Source: an uncultured Steroidobacter sp.
GTDB taxonomy: Bacteria; Pseudomonadota; Gammaproteobacteria; Steroidobacterales; Steroidobacteraceae
NCBI RefSeq assembly: GCF_937958065.1
Contig: NZ_CALFXI010000061.1
Location: forward strand, 62,001-126,000
DNA length: 64,000 bases
Direction: 5' to 3'
Shown here: positions 1 through 7,936 of the stretch, piece by piece
How the letters are laid out: every line of letters starts with the position of its first letter
How positions within the stretch are numbered: position 1 is the stretch's first letter
The notes under the pieces: generated by a model
Seen by the model: the letters and a program-made list of their open reading frames with translations, nothing else
What the model was told of the DNA's origin: nothing
Databases searched by the model: none
Program-made: the position numbers and the translations under genes

Positions 1-273
1 TTGTTCCGCGCGCTCACCGAAGGGCTGCTGTGGCACGACCCGTATCTGGTCTTCGCAGACTTCGAGTCGTATTCCGAATGTCAGCTGCGAGTGAGCCAGG
101 CTTACCGCGATGTGGATCACTGGACGCGCATGTCGATCCTGAACAGCGCGCGCAGCGGCAAGTTTTCTTCGGATCGCACCATCCGCGAGTACTGCGCCGA
201 CATCTGGCACGCGCCGTCCGTGCCCGTGCGCCTGCTTTCTCAGGAAGACGTGAAGGTCGGCTTCATGCAGTGA
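1..273 (+). CDS. glgP: Glycogen/starch phosphorylase, C-terminal 90 residues (5' cut by window edge)
   Basis: Partial gene; only the last 90 codons are inside the window, ending in TGA at 271-273. The residues match the extreme C-terminus of the glycosyltransferase-35 family: DPYLVFADFESY near the start, then SARSGKFSSDRTIREYC and a final IWH. This end of the enzyme packs beside the active site, while the pyridoxal phosphate lysine would lie upstream and is not visible. The enzyme releases glucose 1-phosphate from glycogen or maltodextrin in the cytoplasm. It converges on the fumarase gene across a strong hairpin. The identity is clear despite the short fragment; whether it is GlgP or MalP cannot be told from this piece. 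Confidence 0.85.
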   Translation: MFRALTEGLLWHDPYLVFADFESYSECQLRVSQAYRDVDHWTRMSILNSARSGKFSSDRTIREYCADIWHAPSVPVRLLSQEDVKVGFMQ

Positions 274-276
274 GCA

Positions 277-300
277 AAGGCGCAGCACGGGCTGCGCCTT
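277..300. terminator. Bidirectional terminator-like hairpin between glgP and fumarase
   Basis: A perfect 10-bp stem (AAGGCGCAGC with GCTGCGCCTT) closes a 4-nt ACGG loop between two converging genes. A weakly T-rich stretch follows on the plus strand. It could serve both genes. No long T run is present, so termination strength is uncertain. Confidence 0.6.
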
Positions 301-306
301 CGATTC

Positions 307-1833
307 TTACACCACTTTGACCGGGATGCCGGCGATGCGTTTGCGCCATTCCGCCGGGCCGGTCTCGTGTACTGACTCGCCGCGGGCGTCAACGGCCACG
401 GTCACCGGCATGTCCTTCACTTCGAACTCGTAGATCGCTTCCATGCCCAGGTCGCCGAACGCGACCACGCGGCTGGAACGAATCGCCTTCGACACCAGAT
501 ACGCCGAACCGCCGACCGCCATCAGATACGCAGCTTTGTGCTTGCGAATGGACGCGATCGCTTCGGGGCCGCGTTCGGACTTGCCGACCATGGCGATCAG
601 ACCGGTCTTGCCGAGCATCATCTCGGTGAACTTGTCCATGCGCGTGGCCGTGGTCGGGCCGGCGGGACCGACGACTTCACCCTTCACGGGATCGACCGGG
701 CCGACGTAATAGATCACGCGATTCTTGAAATCCAGTCCCGGCGGCAACGGCTGGCCGGATTCGATCAGCGTGCTGATGCGCTTGTGAGCGGCATCGCGGC
801 CGGTGAGCATCTTGCCCGAGAGCAGCAAACGTTCACCCGGCTTCCACGACGCCACGTCTTCGCGCGTGAGCGCATCGAGATTCACACGACGCGATTCAGC
901 GGAGGCTTGATACGTGAGCTTCGGCCACAGCTCCAGATCCGGTGGATCGAGCTTCGCGGGCCCCGAGCCGTCGAGCACGAAGTGCGCGTGACGAGTCGCG
1001 GCGCAATTCGGAATCACGGCGACCGGCAGCGACGCGGCGTGCGTCGGGCAATGTTTGATCTTCACGTCGAGCACGGTGGTGAGGCCGCCGAGGCCCTGCG
1101 CGCCGATGCCGAGCGCGTTGATCTTGTCCATGATCTCCAGGCGCAGCGCTTCGAACTTGTCCTTCGGGCCGGCTTCGCGGATCTCGTGAATGTCGATGGG
1201 TTCGAACAACGATTCCTTGGCCATCACCATGGCCTTCTCGGCGGTGCCGCCGATGCCGATGCCGAGCATGCCCGGCGGGCACCAGCCCGCGCCCATCTGC
1301 GGCACGGTCTTCACCAGCCAGTCGACGATGGAATCGGACGGATTCAACATCACCATCTTGGATTTGTTTTCCGAGCCGCCGCCCTTGGCCGCGACCGCGA
1401 TGTCGAGCGTATCGCCCGCCACGACCTCCATGTGGATGACCGCGGGCGTGTTGTCCCTGGTGTTCTTTCTATCGAACAAGGGGTCGCCGACGATCGAGGC
1501 ACGCAGCGTGTTGTCCGGATGGTTGTAAGCGCGCCGCACGCCTTCGTTGATCATGTCGCTCAGCGACATCGTGGCGTCGGTCCACTGCACGTTCATGCCG
1601 ACCTTGACGAACACCGTGACGATGCCGGTGTCCTGGCAGATCGGGCGGTGGCCTTCGGCGCACATGCGCGAATTCACCAGAATCTGTTTGATCGCATCCT
1701 TCGCCGCCGGGCTTTCCTCGCGTTCGTAAGCGGCCGCCATGGCCTGGATGAAATCGGGCGAGTGGTAATAGGAAATGTACTGCAGGGCGTCCGCGACGCT
1801 CTGGATCACATCGTCTTGCTTGATGGCTGGCAT
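307..1833 (-). CDS. Class I fumarate hydratase (iron-sulfur, FumA/FumB type)
   Basis: A 508-residue protein, the usual length for single-chain class I fumarases, which interconvert fumarate and malate in the TCA cycle using an oxygen-sensitive [4Fe-4S] cluster. Cluster ligands are recognisable by position: Cys66 in PICQDTG, Cys185 in GWCPPGMLGIG and Cys277 in NCAATRH. The C-terminal swivelling domain carries the GKMLTGRDAAHKR segment. The ATG at 1833 gives the expected N-terminus. It stands alone, with DUF1841 and a lipoprotein further upstream on the same strand. It is not the FumC type, as the FumC signature is absent. Confidence 0.95.
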   Translation of the reverse strand: MPAIKQDDVIQSVADALQYISYYHSPDFIQAMAAAYEREESPAAKDAIKQILVNSRMCAEGHRPICQDTGIVTVFVKVGMNVQWTDATMSLSDMINEGVRRAYNHPDNTLRASIVGDPLFDRKNTRDNTPAVIHMEVVAGDTLDIAVAAKGGGSENKSKMVMLNPSDSIVDWLVKTVPQMGAGWCPPGMLGIGIGGTAEKAMVMAKESLFEPIDIHEIREAGPKDKFEALRLEIMDKINALGIGAQGLGGLTTVLDVKIKHCPTHAASLPVAVIPNCAATRHAHFVLDGSGPAKLDPPDLELWPKLTYQASAESRRVNLDALTREDVASWKPGERLLLSGKMLTGRDAAHKRISTLIESGQPLPPGLDFKNRVIYYVGPVDPVKGEVVGPAGPTTATRMDKFTEMMLGKTGLIAMVGKSERGPEAIASIRKHKAAYLMAVGGSAYLVSKAIRSSRVVAFGDLGMEAIYEFEVKDMPVTVAVDARGESVHETGPAEWRKRIAGIPVKVV

Positions 1834-1925
1834 GGTCGTGGTGTGGAGCTCGACGGGCTCGCGAGGGGGCGGAATCTACCATCCGCGTCCCGATGCGGCC
1901 ACCACGCGGACCGCGAACGCAGGTA

Positions 1926-2375
1926 TCACTTTATGCGAAGGCCCGCGAGCTCCCGGATGCGCCGCAGGTAGGCTTGCTCGTCGGGCGGCCGACCGGCGCG
2001 CTGCGCTTCCCATAACGCCTCTGCCAGGCGTTCGATGATCTGATGCTCGGCGTCGTGCGGCGAGCTCAGACGCGCCGCCAGCGCCTCGAAAGCGGCCCGG
2101 ATGCCCGGCGGCCGATCGGTGCCGATCTGGTCGCGGACCGCCAGGTGCAGGCCCATGTGCAGGAACGGATTTGACTGGCCGCCCTCGGGGCTGTAATCGC
2201 GGTCGAGCACGTCGTCGGAGCGTTCCAGGACCGGGTGATACTCGGGGTGGAGCGCGACCACGTCGGCGATCTGCGCTTCCAGCGGCTCCATCGGGATGCC
2301 TGCGCGATGCTTGCGCCAGGCCTCGATGTACATCTGGCGCAGCTGATCGCGGGATTGGGTGTCGAAAATCGGCAT
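1926..2375 (-). CDS. DUF1841 family protein
   Basis: A 149-residue soluble protein with no signal peptide or membrane segment. The pattern QLRQMYIEAWRKHRAG, then MEPLEAQIADVV, HPEYHP and NPFLHMGLHLAVRDQ is typical of DUF1841, found in beta- and gammaproteobacteria. No function is established for this family. His- and Asp-rich conserved positions (HPEYHP, HMGLH) could bind a metal, but that is inference. It lies 92 bp upstream of the fumarase start on the same strand, and its promoter region overlaps the 3' side of the lipoprotein gene. Confidence 0.8.
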   Translation of the reverse strand: MPIFDTQSRDQLRQMYIEAWRKHRAGIPMEPLEAQIADVVALHPEYHPVLERSDDVLDRDYSPEGGQSNPFLHMGLHLAVRDQIGTDRPPGIRAAFEALAARLSSPHDAEHQIIERLAEALWEAQRAGRPPDEQAYLRRIRELAGLRIK

Positions 2376-2404
2376 GCGGCGATTCTAGCCGCTTCCGCGG
2401 CCGG

Positions 2405-4627
2405 TCAGGGCAAGGTCACTCGATACAGCGTGCCGCTGGTCCCTGTCAGGAAATAGGCGACGCCGTCGGAGTGGATCGCGTCCTGGGCCATCGCATCCAG
2501 CCACACGCGTTCGCCGCCGGCAGCGCTCCACACCCGCATGTCGTCACCGTTGTGAAACAGGATGCGGCCACCCTCGAGTACGTTGCGGTTCAGTACCTCA
2601 TAACCCGTCAGTTGCGTCGTGCTCGAGCCGTCATTCACGTGCAGAACGCCGTTGAACTCCGCCCAGCACAGGAGGCCGTCATCGAGCTCTGACCAGGTCA
2701 TCCCCGTGCCCAACGAGGTGCTCGCCGAGGGATTGCTCAACGGCGCGACGAGCAGACTTGAATAGGATTCCGTGCCGTTCCTCCAGCTCATGCGTACACC
2801 GTCGGTGCGTGGGCTCGCTGCCAGGCCGCTCACCAGCAGCTGCGTGGTGTTCGTGGTCAGGCTATGGCCGTAGATGCCGCTGACGTTGTCGATGGTGGCC
2901 GCCACCACCAGGCGTTCATTGCCAGGCGTGGGATCCAGATCGTACTCGCGAATCGAAGCATATGAAGAGCCGCCAAGCTGCACGCTGCGTAACTCGCCGG
3001 TCCGCACGTTGTACAGCCTGAACGACGACGGTTGTGTCCAGGTGACCCAGGGGCCACGAACCTTTGGAAACGCCGAATACAGGTCGGACGCGGACAGATC
3101 GGTCGGCTGTCCGTTCGCATCGAGCACATAAACGTGCCCGTTGCTGCCCCTGGCAACGATGCGGTTTTCCACCAGCCAGTAGCGCTCGAAGGAGGCGCTT
3201 GCGGCCGGGAGTTGTGTTTCCGTCCCCGTGGCCGTCTCGAGCACGGTTGCGCCCGAATGTTTTCTATACAACAGCGCGCCTCGATCGGTGGCGAGCAGTT
3301 CTGCGGCGTCGGTCGCGAGCAGCTCATAGCTCAGTCCCGTGGACGACACGATGACCTGATAGGTGCGCACGTTGACTTTGCCGGTCGCATCCCGGACACG
3401 AACGAGCACGGGATATCGTCCGGGCGCGATGCCATCGAGCGAGTAGCTGCCGCGCAGCGGGCTGGTCTGCGTCTGCACCAGCCGGTGTTGGCCGACCAGG
3501 ATGGTCAGTGTGGCGCCGGGCGTGTCATCACCGAAGGTGGCCTGCACATCCAGCCGGCCGTTCGCCGCAATCATGCCGTCGAACAGTCCGCTGACTTCCA
3601 GCGACGGCCACTGATTGATCGTGAAGCGCTGTTCCATGCTGACGCTGGCGCCGTTGTAGTCGGTCGCTACCGCCCGAAATGCGTTCAGGCCGGAGGGCAG
3701 GGTGCTGCGATCGAGTGTGACCACGTAGCGGCCGGTCTCGTCGGGCGCGGTCAGCACTGACACCGGCGCGTCGTTGACGAAGAAGGCGATCGAGGCCACG
3801 CCAGCCTGGGACGTGGCCAGGGCGTTCATCCTCAGGAGCGTGCTGGCGATGGTCGAGGACTGAGTCACGCCCAGCAGCAGCGCCAGGCTCGGATTGTTCA
3901 CGTGCAGCGACCGGTTGAGATAGATGAACAGGCCTTCGGTTTTCTGGACCAGCGCCGTGAGTGTGTGCCGTCCGTTCAGAAGACGTTCCGGCGGCAGCGT
4001 TGCGGTGAATGCACCGCCCGCGCTCGATTCGGCGATTCGCTGGTTATCCAACTGGTACACCACGGACAGCGCCGGCCCGACATTTTGCATGCTGACCTGC
4101 ACGTTTCCCGTCACCGGCTCGGCTTGATCGAGCGTGATGGTCATCGGCGAGGGGCCCAGATCGAGGGGGAATTCGGTTTCGTTCAGGCCCGCGTGCAGCG
4201 GCATCACATGATCGTCCAGCAGCGCGACCAGCCGATAGGAGCCCGAGACCCCGATGATGGGCATCCACAGCATACGTTCGCCGTCGCCCGGCCCGAGCGT
4301 GTTGACTGCTTGCCACTCGCCATCGGCACCGCGCCGCTGCAGTTGATAGCCGAGCTCGTTGTCGAACAGGTCCTGCCAGTCGATGGTGAGCAGGTCTTGA
4401 TCCTGAAAGATGCGCAGCTTGGCGTTCTGCGCGCTGCTCAATTCGTCGTCGGCGGGCGGTGAGGGCGGCGGATTCGTGGGAGGATCGCCCCCCGGCGGTG
4501 TGGTTGGTGGCGTGGTCGGCGGAGGCTGATTGACGCCTGTACCTGCACCTTCGCTGCTACCGCCACCGCCGCAAGCGGCGAGGACGCAAGAGAGCAATAC
4601 GAGAACCGGAATCCGCTGAGCGAACAC
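2405..4627 (-). CDS. Large lipoprotein with Pro-rich linker, Ig-like middle and beta-propeller-like C-terminus
   Basis: A 740-residue protein starting with a signal peptide and lipobox VLAAC (Cys19), followed by glycines, so it should be a lipid-anchored envelope protein. Residues about 30-60 are a low-complexity Pro/Thr/Gly linker. The middle (about 150-430) has alternating beta-rich stretches like Ig or fibronectin-type repeats. The C-terminal 300 residues repeat blade-like patterns such as GALLYRK, NGHVYVLDANG, DGVRMSW and DGVAYFLTG, resembling a TolB-like beta-propeller. I do not recognise a named family. It could be a surface binding or scaffold protein. It appears monocistronic. Confidence 0.7.
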   Translation of the reverse strand: MFAQRIPVLVLLSCVLAACGGGGSSEGAGTGVNQPPPTTPPTTPPGGDPPTNPPPSPPADDELSSAQNAKLRIFQDQDLLTIDWQDLFDNELGYQLQRRGADGEWQAVNTLGPGDGERMLWMPIIGVSGSYRLVALLDDHVMPLHAGLNETEFPLDLGPSPMTITLDQAEPVTGNVQVSMQNVGPALSVVYQLDNQRIAESSAGGAFTATLPPERLLNGRHTLTALVQKTEGLFIYLNRSLHVNNPSLALLLGVTQSSTIASTLLRMNALATSQAGVASIAFFVNDAPVSVLTAPDETGRYVVTLDRSTLPSGLNAFRAVATDYNGASVSMEQRFTINQWPSLEVSGLFDGMIAANGRLDVQATFGDDTPGATLTILVGQHRLVQTQTSPLRGSYSLDGIAPGRYPVLVRVRDATGKVNVRTYQVIVSSTGLSYELLATDAAELLATDRGALLYRKHSGATVLETATGTETQLPAASASFERYWLVENRIVARGSNGHVYVLDANGQPTDLSASDLYSAFPKVRGPWVTWTQPSSFRLYNVRTGELRSVQLGGSSYASIREYDLDPTPGNERLVVAATIDNVSGIYGHSLTTNTTQLLVSGLAASPRTDGVRMSWRNGTESYSSLLVAPLSNPSASTSLGTGMTWSELDDGLLCWAEFNGVLHVNDGSSTTQLTGYEVLNRNVLEGGRILFHNGDDMRVWSAAGGERVWLDAMAQDAIHSDGVAYFLTGTSGTLYRVTLP

Positions 4628-4841
4628 TCGAATCTTCCCTTGGGGCGGCCGTGACCCGCTGTGCTTGTTTGTTGTCCGGCTGGCCGTCAGCCGTGGCTTG
4701 CGATTCTAGCGCGCGGGTTGTGAGTTTTTGCAAGGAGGCTCAAATGAGATATCGGCGTGTCAATTCTGTCGACACTTGCGGCTGTCGCAGCCCGGTTTGC
4801 AAGCGGCCTCAGAGATAAACGTACAGCGATTCAGGGTGCGC

Positions 4842-5591
4842 TCAGACGCGTTTGTTTCTGAGCTTCTGCGCGAGCTTCGCCTTGGTTGCCGCGACAGTCG
4901 GTTTCGTTGCTGTGCGTTTGGGCTGCGCAAAGATGCTGCGCCTCTCCGGCTTGGTTTCCGGTGGCGTCTTGTCCTTGTACTCGCAGAGATCACGGATCAC
5001 ACATTCCGGGCACTTCGGTTTGCGGGCAATGCAGGTGTAACGGCCGTGCAGGATCAGCCAGTGATGTGCATCGTGCGCGTACTCCGGTGGCACCACCCTC
5101 AGGAGATGATCTTCGACAGTGCGCACGTTGTCGCCCGGCGCGAGGCCGGTGCGGTTCGCGACGCGGAAGATGTGCGTGTCGACCGCGATCGTGGGATGGC
5201 CGAACGCGGTGTTCAAAATCACATTCGCCGTTTTGCGGCCGACGCCAGGTAACGCTTCCAATGCTTCGCGCGATTCCGGAACCTGCCCGCCATGCTGTTC
5301 GATCAGGATGCGACAGGTCGCAATCACATTCTTCGCCTTGGTATTGAACAGCCCGATGGTCTTGATGTACTTCGAGAGCCCGTCCACGCCGAGCGCCAGG
5401 ATGGCCTGCGGTGTGTTGGCATGTTTGTACAGCTCGCGCGTGGCGAGATTGACGCTCTTGTCGGTCGCCTGGGCCGACAGGATCACCGCGATCAGCAGCT
5501 CGAACGGCGTGGAATATTCCAGCTCGGTGGTCGGCTTGGGATTGGCGGCCTTGAGGCGTTCGAAAATCGCGGCGATCTTTTTGCGGTTCAT
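4842..5591 (-). CDS. nth: Endonuclease III (DNA glycosylase/AP lyase)
   Basis: A 249-residue base-excision repair enzyme that removes oxidised pyrimidines and cleaves the abasic site. The helix-hairpin-helix LPGVGRKTANV carries the catalytic Lys120, followed by Asp138 in VDTHIFRV. The [4Fe-4S] loop is complete: Cys187, Cys194, Cys197, Cys203 with the family spacing C-x6-C-x2-C-x5-C. E. coli Nth is 211 residues; this one has about 40 extra residues of Lys/Arg/Pro-rich tail. Its ATG overlaps the rnfE stop by 4 bases, so it is the last gene of the rnf operon, the arrangement often seen in gammaproteobacteria. Confidence 0.96.
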   Translation of the reverse strand: MNRKKIAAIFERLKAANPKPTTELEYSTPFELLIAVILSAQATDKSVNLATRELYKHANTPQAILALGVDGLSKYIKTIGLFNTKAKNVIATCRILIEQHGGQVPESREALEALPGVGRKTANVILNTAFGHPTIAVDTHIFRVANRTGLAPGDNVRTVEDHLLRVVPPEYAHDAHHWLILHGRYTCIARKPKCPECVIRDLCEYKDKTPPETKPERRSIFAQPKRTATKPTVAATKAKLAQKLRNKRV

Positions 5592-6280
5592 GGTGGGGTG
5601 GATTTGCGGCGGGCCATCCAGTTGCGTGCGGCGATCAGCAGGCCCAGCGAAATGAATGCGCCGGGCGGCAGCAGGGCGAGCAGGAAGCCCATGTCGACGC
5701 TGAATACTTTGATCTCCAGCTGCTGTGCCCAGCTGCCGAACAGCGTGGCGGCGCCGCTCAGCAACGAACCCCGGCCAACGAGCTCGCGAGCGAGGCCCAG
5801 CGCAATCAAGGTCAGGGCGATACCGACGGCAATGCGCACGCTGCGGATCAGCGCCGTGCCGCGATCCGCGCTGGATGTTTGCAGCTGATCGATCACTACG
5901 ACGTTCACGGCGAGCAGTGGCAGGAACACGCCGAACGACGCGCCCAAGTCATGGAACCATGCGCGCATGAACAGTTCTGCTGCGGTGACGAGCCCTGCTG
6001 TGACGAGCAGGCTGCAAGGAAGGACGATGGACTCATCCAGCCAGCGACGGACGGCGGCGAGTAACAGCGTCGCGAGTGGAAATATCACCAGCACCAGAGC
6101 GCCGAAGCCGAGCGCTTTGACGACGGTATCGCTCACGGCGAGCAACGGACACAGCGCGAGCAGTTGCAATGTGCTGCCGAACGCGCGATGTCTCGCAGGG
6201 GGCGGCGGGAAATTGCTCGCCGCGCCGGGCCTCACGCTCAGGCCCTCCGCGTCGTCATTATGAGCTGCGGGCGTATTCAT
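5588..6280 (-). CDS. rnfE: Rnf electron transport complex subunit RnfE (divergent)
   Basis: A 230-residue polytopic inner-membrane protein of the RnfA/RnfE (NqrD/NqrE) family. With RnfA it forms the membrane core of the Rnf complex, which links ferredoxin and NADH redox chemistry to an ion gradient. The family segment LALCPLLAVSDTVVKALGFG is present with Cys44. However the second conserved cysteine, usually in a TNC motif, is replaced: the sequence here reads LLAVNVVVI with Val127. An unusual Cys89 occurs elsewhere. The N-terminus has about 30 extra residues rich in Pro and Ala. It overlaps rnfG and nth by 4 bases each. Confidence 0.9.
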   Translation of the reverse strand: MNTPAAHNDDAEGLSVRPGAASNFPPPPARHRAFGSTLQLLALCPLLAVSDTVVKALGFGALVLVIFPLATLLLAAVRRWLDESIVLPCSLLVTAGLVTAAELFMRAWFHDLGASFGVFLPLLAVNVVVIDQLQTSSADRGTALIRSVRIAVGIALTLIALGLARELVGRGSLLSGAATLFGSWAQQLEIKVFSVDMGFLLALLPPGAFISLGLLIAARNWMARRKSTPP

Positions 6281-6915
6281 CGAGGTTTGCCGTCCTGATA
6301 CAAACGGTCCTCATTGCCTTGATAGAACTCCAGAGTCCGTCGTACCGCCTTCACGATGGCTCGCGGCGTAATGGTCGCGCCGGTGAACGCATCGAAGTCG
6401 CCACCGTCGCGACGCACCGTCCAGCGCTGCTGTGGCGGCTTGCTCAAGGACAGACCCCGAAATTTATCCAGCCAGCCGGCGTCACGATTTTCGAACGCAT
6501 CGCCGAGGCCGGGTGTTTCGTTGTGACGGATGACCTGCACACCGATCAGCTGGCCGCCGGGAGCGATGGCGACCAGCAACTCCAGCGGGCCGCGGTAGCC
6601 ATCGGGTGCGATCGAGCGAATGGCGACCGCGACTGGCAGTCCGCCCTTGCGCATCCGATACGCTGTGACCGGTGCGGCCGTGCCGAGCAGGTCGGGCGCG
6701 ATGACCTCGATGGTGTCGGTGAGGGGATCGTTGTCGTAGCTCTGCGGAGCGACGAGCGCATCCAGATGCTGTTTGATCCAGACTTCTTGATTGCGGGCGA
6801 TCCGGTCGCGCGTGAGGTTCGCCAACGTGACCAGCCCGACCGTGAGCACGGCCGCGATGATCACGAGCGTCACCGTCGGTCTGGCGAGGTTGCGCTTGTC
6901 AGCGGGCATGGCCAT
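6277..6915 (-). CDS. rnfG: Rnf complex subunit RnfG (covalent FMN)
   Basis: A 212-residue protein with one N-terminal membrane helix (about residues 13-34) and a periplasmic FMN-binding domain. The flavinylation motif FTGATIT near residue 178 matches the family S/T-GAT-x-T pattern in which the final Thr carries FMN. NETPGLGDAF is another family hallmark. RnfG passes electrons on the outer side of the membrane. Its start overlaps the rnfD end by 17 bases and its stop overlaps rnfE by 4, indicating tight translational coupling. An ATG two codons downstream is an equally possible start. Confidence 0.92.
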   Translation of the reverse strand: MAMPADKRNLARPTVTLVIIAAVLTVGLVTLANLTRDRIARNQEVWIKQHLDALVAPQSYDNDPLTDTIEVIAPDLLGTAAPVTAYRMRKGGLPVAVAIRSIAPDGYRGPLELLVAIAPGGQLIGVQVIRHNETPGLGDAFENRDAGWLDKFRGLSLSKPPQQRWTVRRDGGDFDAFTGATITPRAIVKAVRRTLEFYQGNEDRLYQDGKPR

Positions 6916-7936
6916 AGATGCGCGGGATCGTGTAGCGATCGATGAGCGGCACCGACAGGTTCATCAGCAACACCGCGAACGCGACGCCATCGGGATAGCC
7001 GCCCCAGGTGCGGATCACGTAGGTCAGCACGCCGATGCCGGCGCCGTAAATCAACCGCCCCCGATCGCTGGTGGCCGCCGAGATCGGGTCGGTCGCGATG
7101 AAGAATGCGCCCAGCAGGCTCGCGCCGGAAGTGAGATGAAAGATCGGGCCGGCATAGGTGCCGGGATCGACCATGTACATCAGCGAGGCGCTGATCACGA
7201 TGGCGCTGAGCATGGCCACCGGGATGTGCCAGCGGATGATGCGCAACCCCAGCAACGCGAGGCCGCCGGCCAGCGTCGCCAGATTGATCCATTCCCAGCC
7301 GCGGCCGCCGAGCGTGCCGAAGATCGGCGCCGCTTGCGCCTCGGCCATCGTCATGCCCATTTTCAGATTGGTGCGCAACGCCTCCAGCGGCGTCGGTGAC
7401 GTTACGGCGTCCCAGGTGAGCCGCGACGGCAACGACCCAGTAAGAATGGTCTGGACGGTTTCGCCGATCGACAACTTCACCTGTTCCATATCCATGCCCG
7501 CGGGCGGCAGCCACTGCAGCAACTGCACCGGAAACGAAACCAGCAGCACGGCATAACCGACCATCGCCGGATTGAACGGATTCGCGCCCAGGCCCCCATA
7601 CAAATGTTTCGCCAGCAGAATGGCGAACGCGGTGCCACTCACCACCAGCCACCACGGCGCCAGCGGCGGCAGGCACAGCGCCAGCAGCATCGCCGTGACG
7701 ATCGCGCTGCCGTCTTTCAGAAACGGTTCGACCGGCTTGCGCCGCAGTCGCAACGCCAGCGCTTCCGAGACCAGCGCCGTCGCCACTCCCAACGTGATTT
7801 GCACCAACAGGCCCACACCAAAGAACGCCACATGCAGCAGCACGGTCGGCAGCAATGCATAAATGACGATCCGCATGACTCGCCCGACGCTGTCATGCGC
7901 GACCACATGCGGGGCGGGTGTCGTCGGGAAGGTCAT
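6899..7936 (-). CDS. rnfD: Rnf complex subunit RnfD (covalent FMN, membrane)
   Basis: A 345-residue multi-pass membrane protein of the NqrB/RnfD family. Hallmarks include LKDGSAIVTAMLLAL, YGGLGANPFNPAMVGYA and TSPTPLEAL, in which Thr182 sits at the FMN-carrying position of the family. RnfD works with RnfG on the periplasmic side. The gene begins 4 bases inside the end of rnfC. Both flavin attachment sites in this operon are intact, unlike the cysteine sites of RnfA and RnfE. Confidence 0.93.
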   Translation of the reverse strand: MTFPTTPAPHVVAHDSVGRVMRIVIYALLPTVLLHVAFFGVGLLVQITLGVATALVSEALALRLRRKPVEPFLKDGSAIVTAMLLALCLPPLAPWWLVVSGTAFAILLAKHLYGGLGANPFNPAMVGYAVLLVSFPVQLLQWLPPAGMDMEQVKLSIGETVQTILTGSLPSRLTWDAVTSPTPLEALRTNLKMGMTMAEAQAAPIFGTLGGRGWEWINLATLAGGLALLGLRIIRWHIPVAMLSAIVISASLMYMVDPGTYAGPIFHLTSGASLLGAFFIATDPISAATSDRGRLIYGAGIGVLTYVIRTWGGYPDGVAFAVLLMNLSVPLIDRYTIPRIYGHAR

